Source: Chloroflexota bacterium (lineage in GTDB: Bacteria; Chloroflexota; Anaerolineae; Anaerolineales; Anaerolineaceae). From it: DNA of 6,636 nt. The number at the start of each line of letters is the position of its first letter. Position 1 is the first letter of the stretch. Below the pieces are notes generated by a model that ran no database searches, was not told where the DNA came from, and was given only the letters and a program-made list of their open reading frames with translations. The position numbers and the translations under genes were made by a program. The stretch covers positions 1-6,636 of the forward strand of contig JAEXTI010000381.1 of the NCBI GenBank assembly GCA_023406965.1. The letters run 5' to 3'. Of the stretch, positions 5,890-6,636 are shown one piece after another.

Positions 5890-5924
5890 AAAACCACTAG
5901 ATTCAAGTAGAGCATTACGATAAC

Positions 5925-5957
5925 AAAAGCATCCCGAAATTTTTCGGGATGCTTTTT
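5925..5957. terminator. Bidirectional intrinsic terminator after the YeiH-like gene
   Basis: The 15-bp stem AAAAGCATCCCGAAA (5925-5939) pairs with TTTCGGGATGCTTTT (5942-5956), with an effective tetra-T loop and a TTTTT run at the end. The A-run at its left end gives T-tailing on the minus strand as well, fitting a site between convergent genes. An outer 9-bp inverted repeat (TAGATTCAA at 5898-5906, TTGAATCTA at 5956-5964) encloses it. Confidence 0.85.
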
Positions 5958-5970
5958 GAATCTATCGATA

Positions 5971-6097
5971 GGGGCGCGGTGACCGCGCCTGATTTGTGAT
6001 CGACCCAACGGGGAGGGCGGGAAACCCGACCCCTACACCCGGTTTGGCAACCCTGCAAGGCAGAAGCTGGGTTTGTAGCGCGGGTTTCTTACCCGCG
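5971..6097. repeat. Cluster of three REP-like GC-rich palindromes
   Basis: Three hairpin modules lie between convergent genes. GGCGCGG/CCGCGCC (5973-5989) closes on TGA. An imperfect GGGAGGGCGGG/CCCGACCCC unit (6011-6034) closes on AAA. CGCGGGT/ACCCGCG (6079-6097) closes on TTCTT. No open frame here resembles a protein. The form (GGGGCGCGG, GGGCGGGAAACCCG, ACCCGCG) is like repetitive extragenic palindromes seen in many copies in other bacteria. Copy number elsewhere in this genome cannot be judged from the window. Confidence 0.6.
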
Positions 6098-6168
6098 TCT
6101 GTTGCGGCAAGAACGGTGCGAGACAACAAGAGCCTGGGACGTCTCCCATCCGCGATTCCATCTCATTC

Positions 6169-6636
6169 TTACGCCAGGACCGGGGTAAAGTGGATCACCT
6201 CCACCGCGGCGTTCTCCTGGATGTGCCGGAACACGTTCTCCAACGGCAGGTTCCTCGCCCGACACAACAGGGTTGCAAGAGCCAGGCCGTGCGCAAAGAT
6301 GAGCACCCGCCCGCCGGGGTGAACGCGAGCAATCTCATTGGCTGCTTCAGCCATCCGCGAAGCCACCTCGGCCACCGATTCGCCGCCCGGCGCGCGCCGG
6401 TGAACGGCAGGGAGCGATAAGTTCTTGAACAAAGTGCGGAAATCCGTCATGATGTGAACGTATTTCTTGCCCTCGAAAGCTCCCTGGTGAATTTCCATCA
6501 GGCGCGGATCGAAGCGAATTTCCATGCCCAGCCGAGCCGCGCTGATTTCAGCGGTCTGCCGGGCGCGACAAAGCGGAGAAGCGTACAGCGCATCAAACGA
6601 CACTCCCGCCGCAGCCAGCTTCTCGGCGGTACTGCG
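6169..6636 (-). CDS. Histidine phosphatase family protein (phosphoglycerate-mutase-like), N-terminus outside window
   Basis: The minus-strand frame is open to the window edge and gives 155 residues ending ...IHFTPVLA at TAA. An internal GTG at 6601-6603 is not the start, because family sequence (STAEKLAAAG) continues upstream of it. Visible family features are SPLCRARQTAE with the phosphate-binding Arg (fragment residue 24), LMEIHQGAFEG with the proton-donor Glu48, the PGGES loop (83-87), and the second active-site His116 in IFAHGLALATL. The first catalytic His of the RHG motif lies beyond the edge. Such enzymes form a phospho-histidine intermediate and remove or move phosphate from small substrates such as sugar phosphates or cobalamin precursors. 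The specific substrate cannot be told. It converges on the YeiH-like gene, with the terminator and palindromes in between. Confidence 0.92.
   Translation of the reverse strand, partial: RSTAEKLAAAGVSFDALYASPLCRARQTAEISAARLGMEIRFDPRLMEIHQGAFEGKKYVHIMTDFRTLFKNLSLPAVHRRAPGGESVAEVASRMAEAANEIARVHPGGRVLIFAHGLALATLLCRARNLPLENVFRHIQENAAVEVIHFTPVLA

Noticed and set aside
5996..6420. Plus-strand frames through the palindrome cluster and opposite the phosphatase
   Set aside because: They have low-complexity translations, and the minus-strand phosphatase with intact motifs explains the region.

Overview
The window reads like a GC-rich bacterial chromosome, most likely a member of the Chloroflexota (Anaerolineae-like). 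This assignment is inference. It rests on the codon style, the mix of genes, and a short VYLPLI motif just after the signal peptide of the secreted protein, which I recall as common in secreted Chloroflexota proteins. There is no rRNA, tRNA, CRISPR array or recognisable transposase.

Layout, left to right. (1) The 3' part of a NarL/LuxR-type response regulator (1-357). (2) A 162-bp leader with short direct repeats and a -10-like box, then a secreted FG-GAP/VCBS beta-propeller protein of 549 aa (520-2169). (3) A perfect 48-bp palindrome (2180-2227) directly followed by a TATACT box and a RimJ/RimL-like GNAT acetyltransferase (2248-2790), whose mRNA may be almost leaderless. (4) A 417-bp stretch without a convincing gene. 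It holds a promoter-like sequence, an 11-bp hairpin and a second long hairpin (3068-3118), again followed by TATACT. (5) A complete hexameric-type glutamate dehydrogenase (3208-4494) with a strong terminator. (6) A sigma70-like promoter driving a two-gene unit: an unannotated-looking 38-aa single-span membrane protein (4690-4806) and a YeiH/UPF0324 family membrane transporter (4816-5889), whose Shine-Dalgarno sequence overlaps the small gene's stop codon. (7) A bidirectional terminator and a cluster of REP-like GC-rich palindromes, then the 3' part of a histidine-phosphatase (phosphoglycerate-mutase-like) gene on the minus strand (6169 to beyond 6636).

The genes do not form one pathway. Most appear to be separate transcription units, each bounded by hairpins. 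The tightest functional link is between the 38-aa protein and the YeiH-like transporter, which are almost certainly co-transcribed and probably translationally coupled. The small protein resembles a detached first membrane helix of longer YeiH-family proteins. The other unusual feature is the repeated arrangement of a long hairpin followed by a TATACT box upstream of both the acetyltransferase and the glutamate dehydrogenase.
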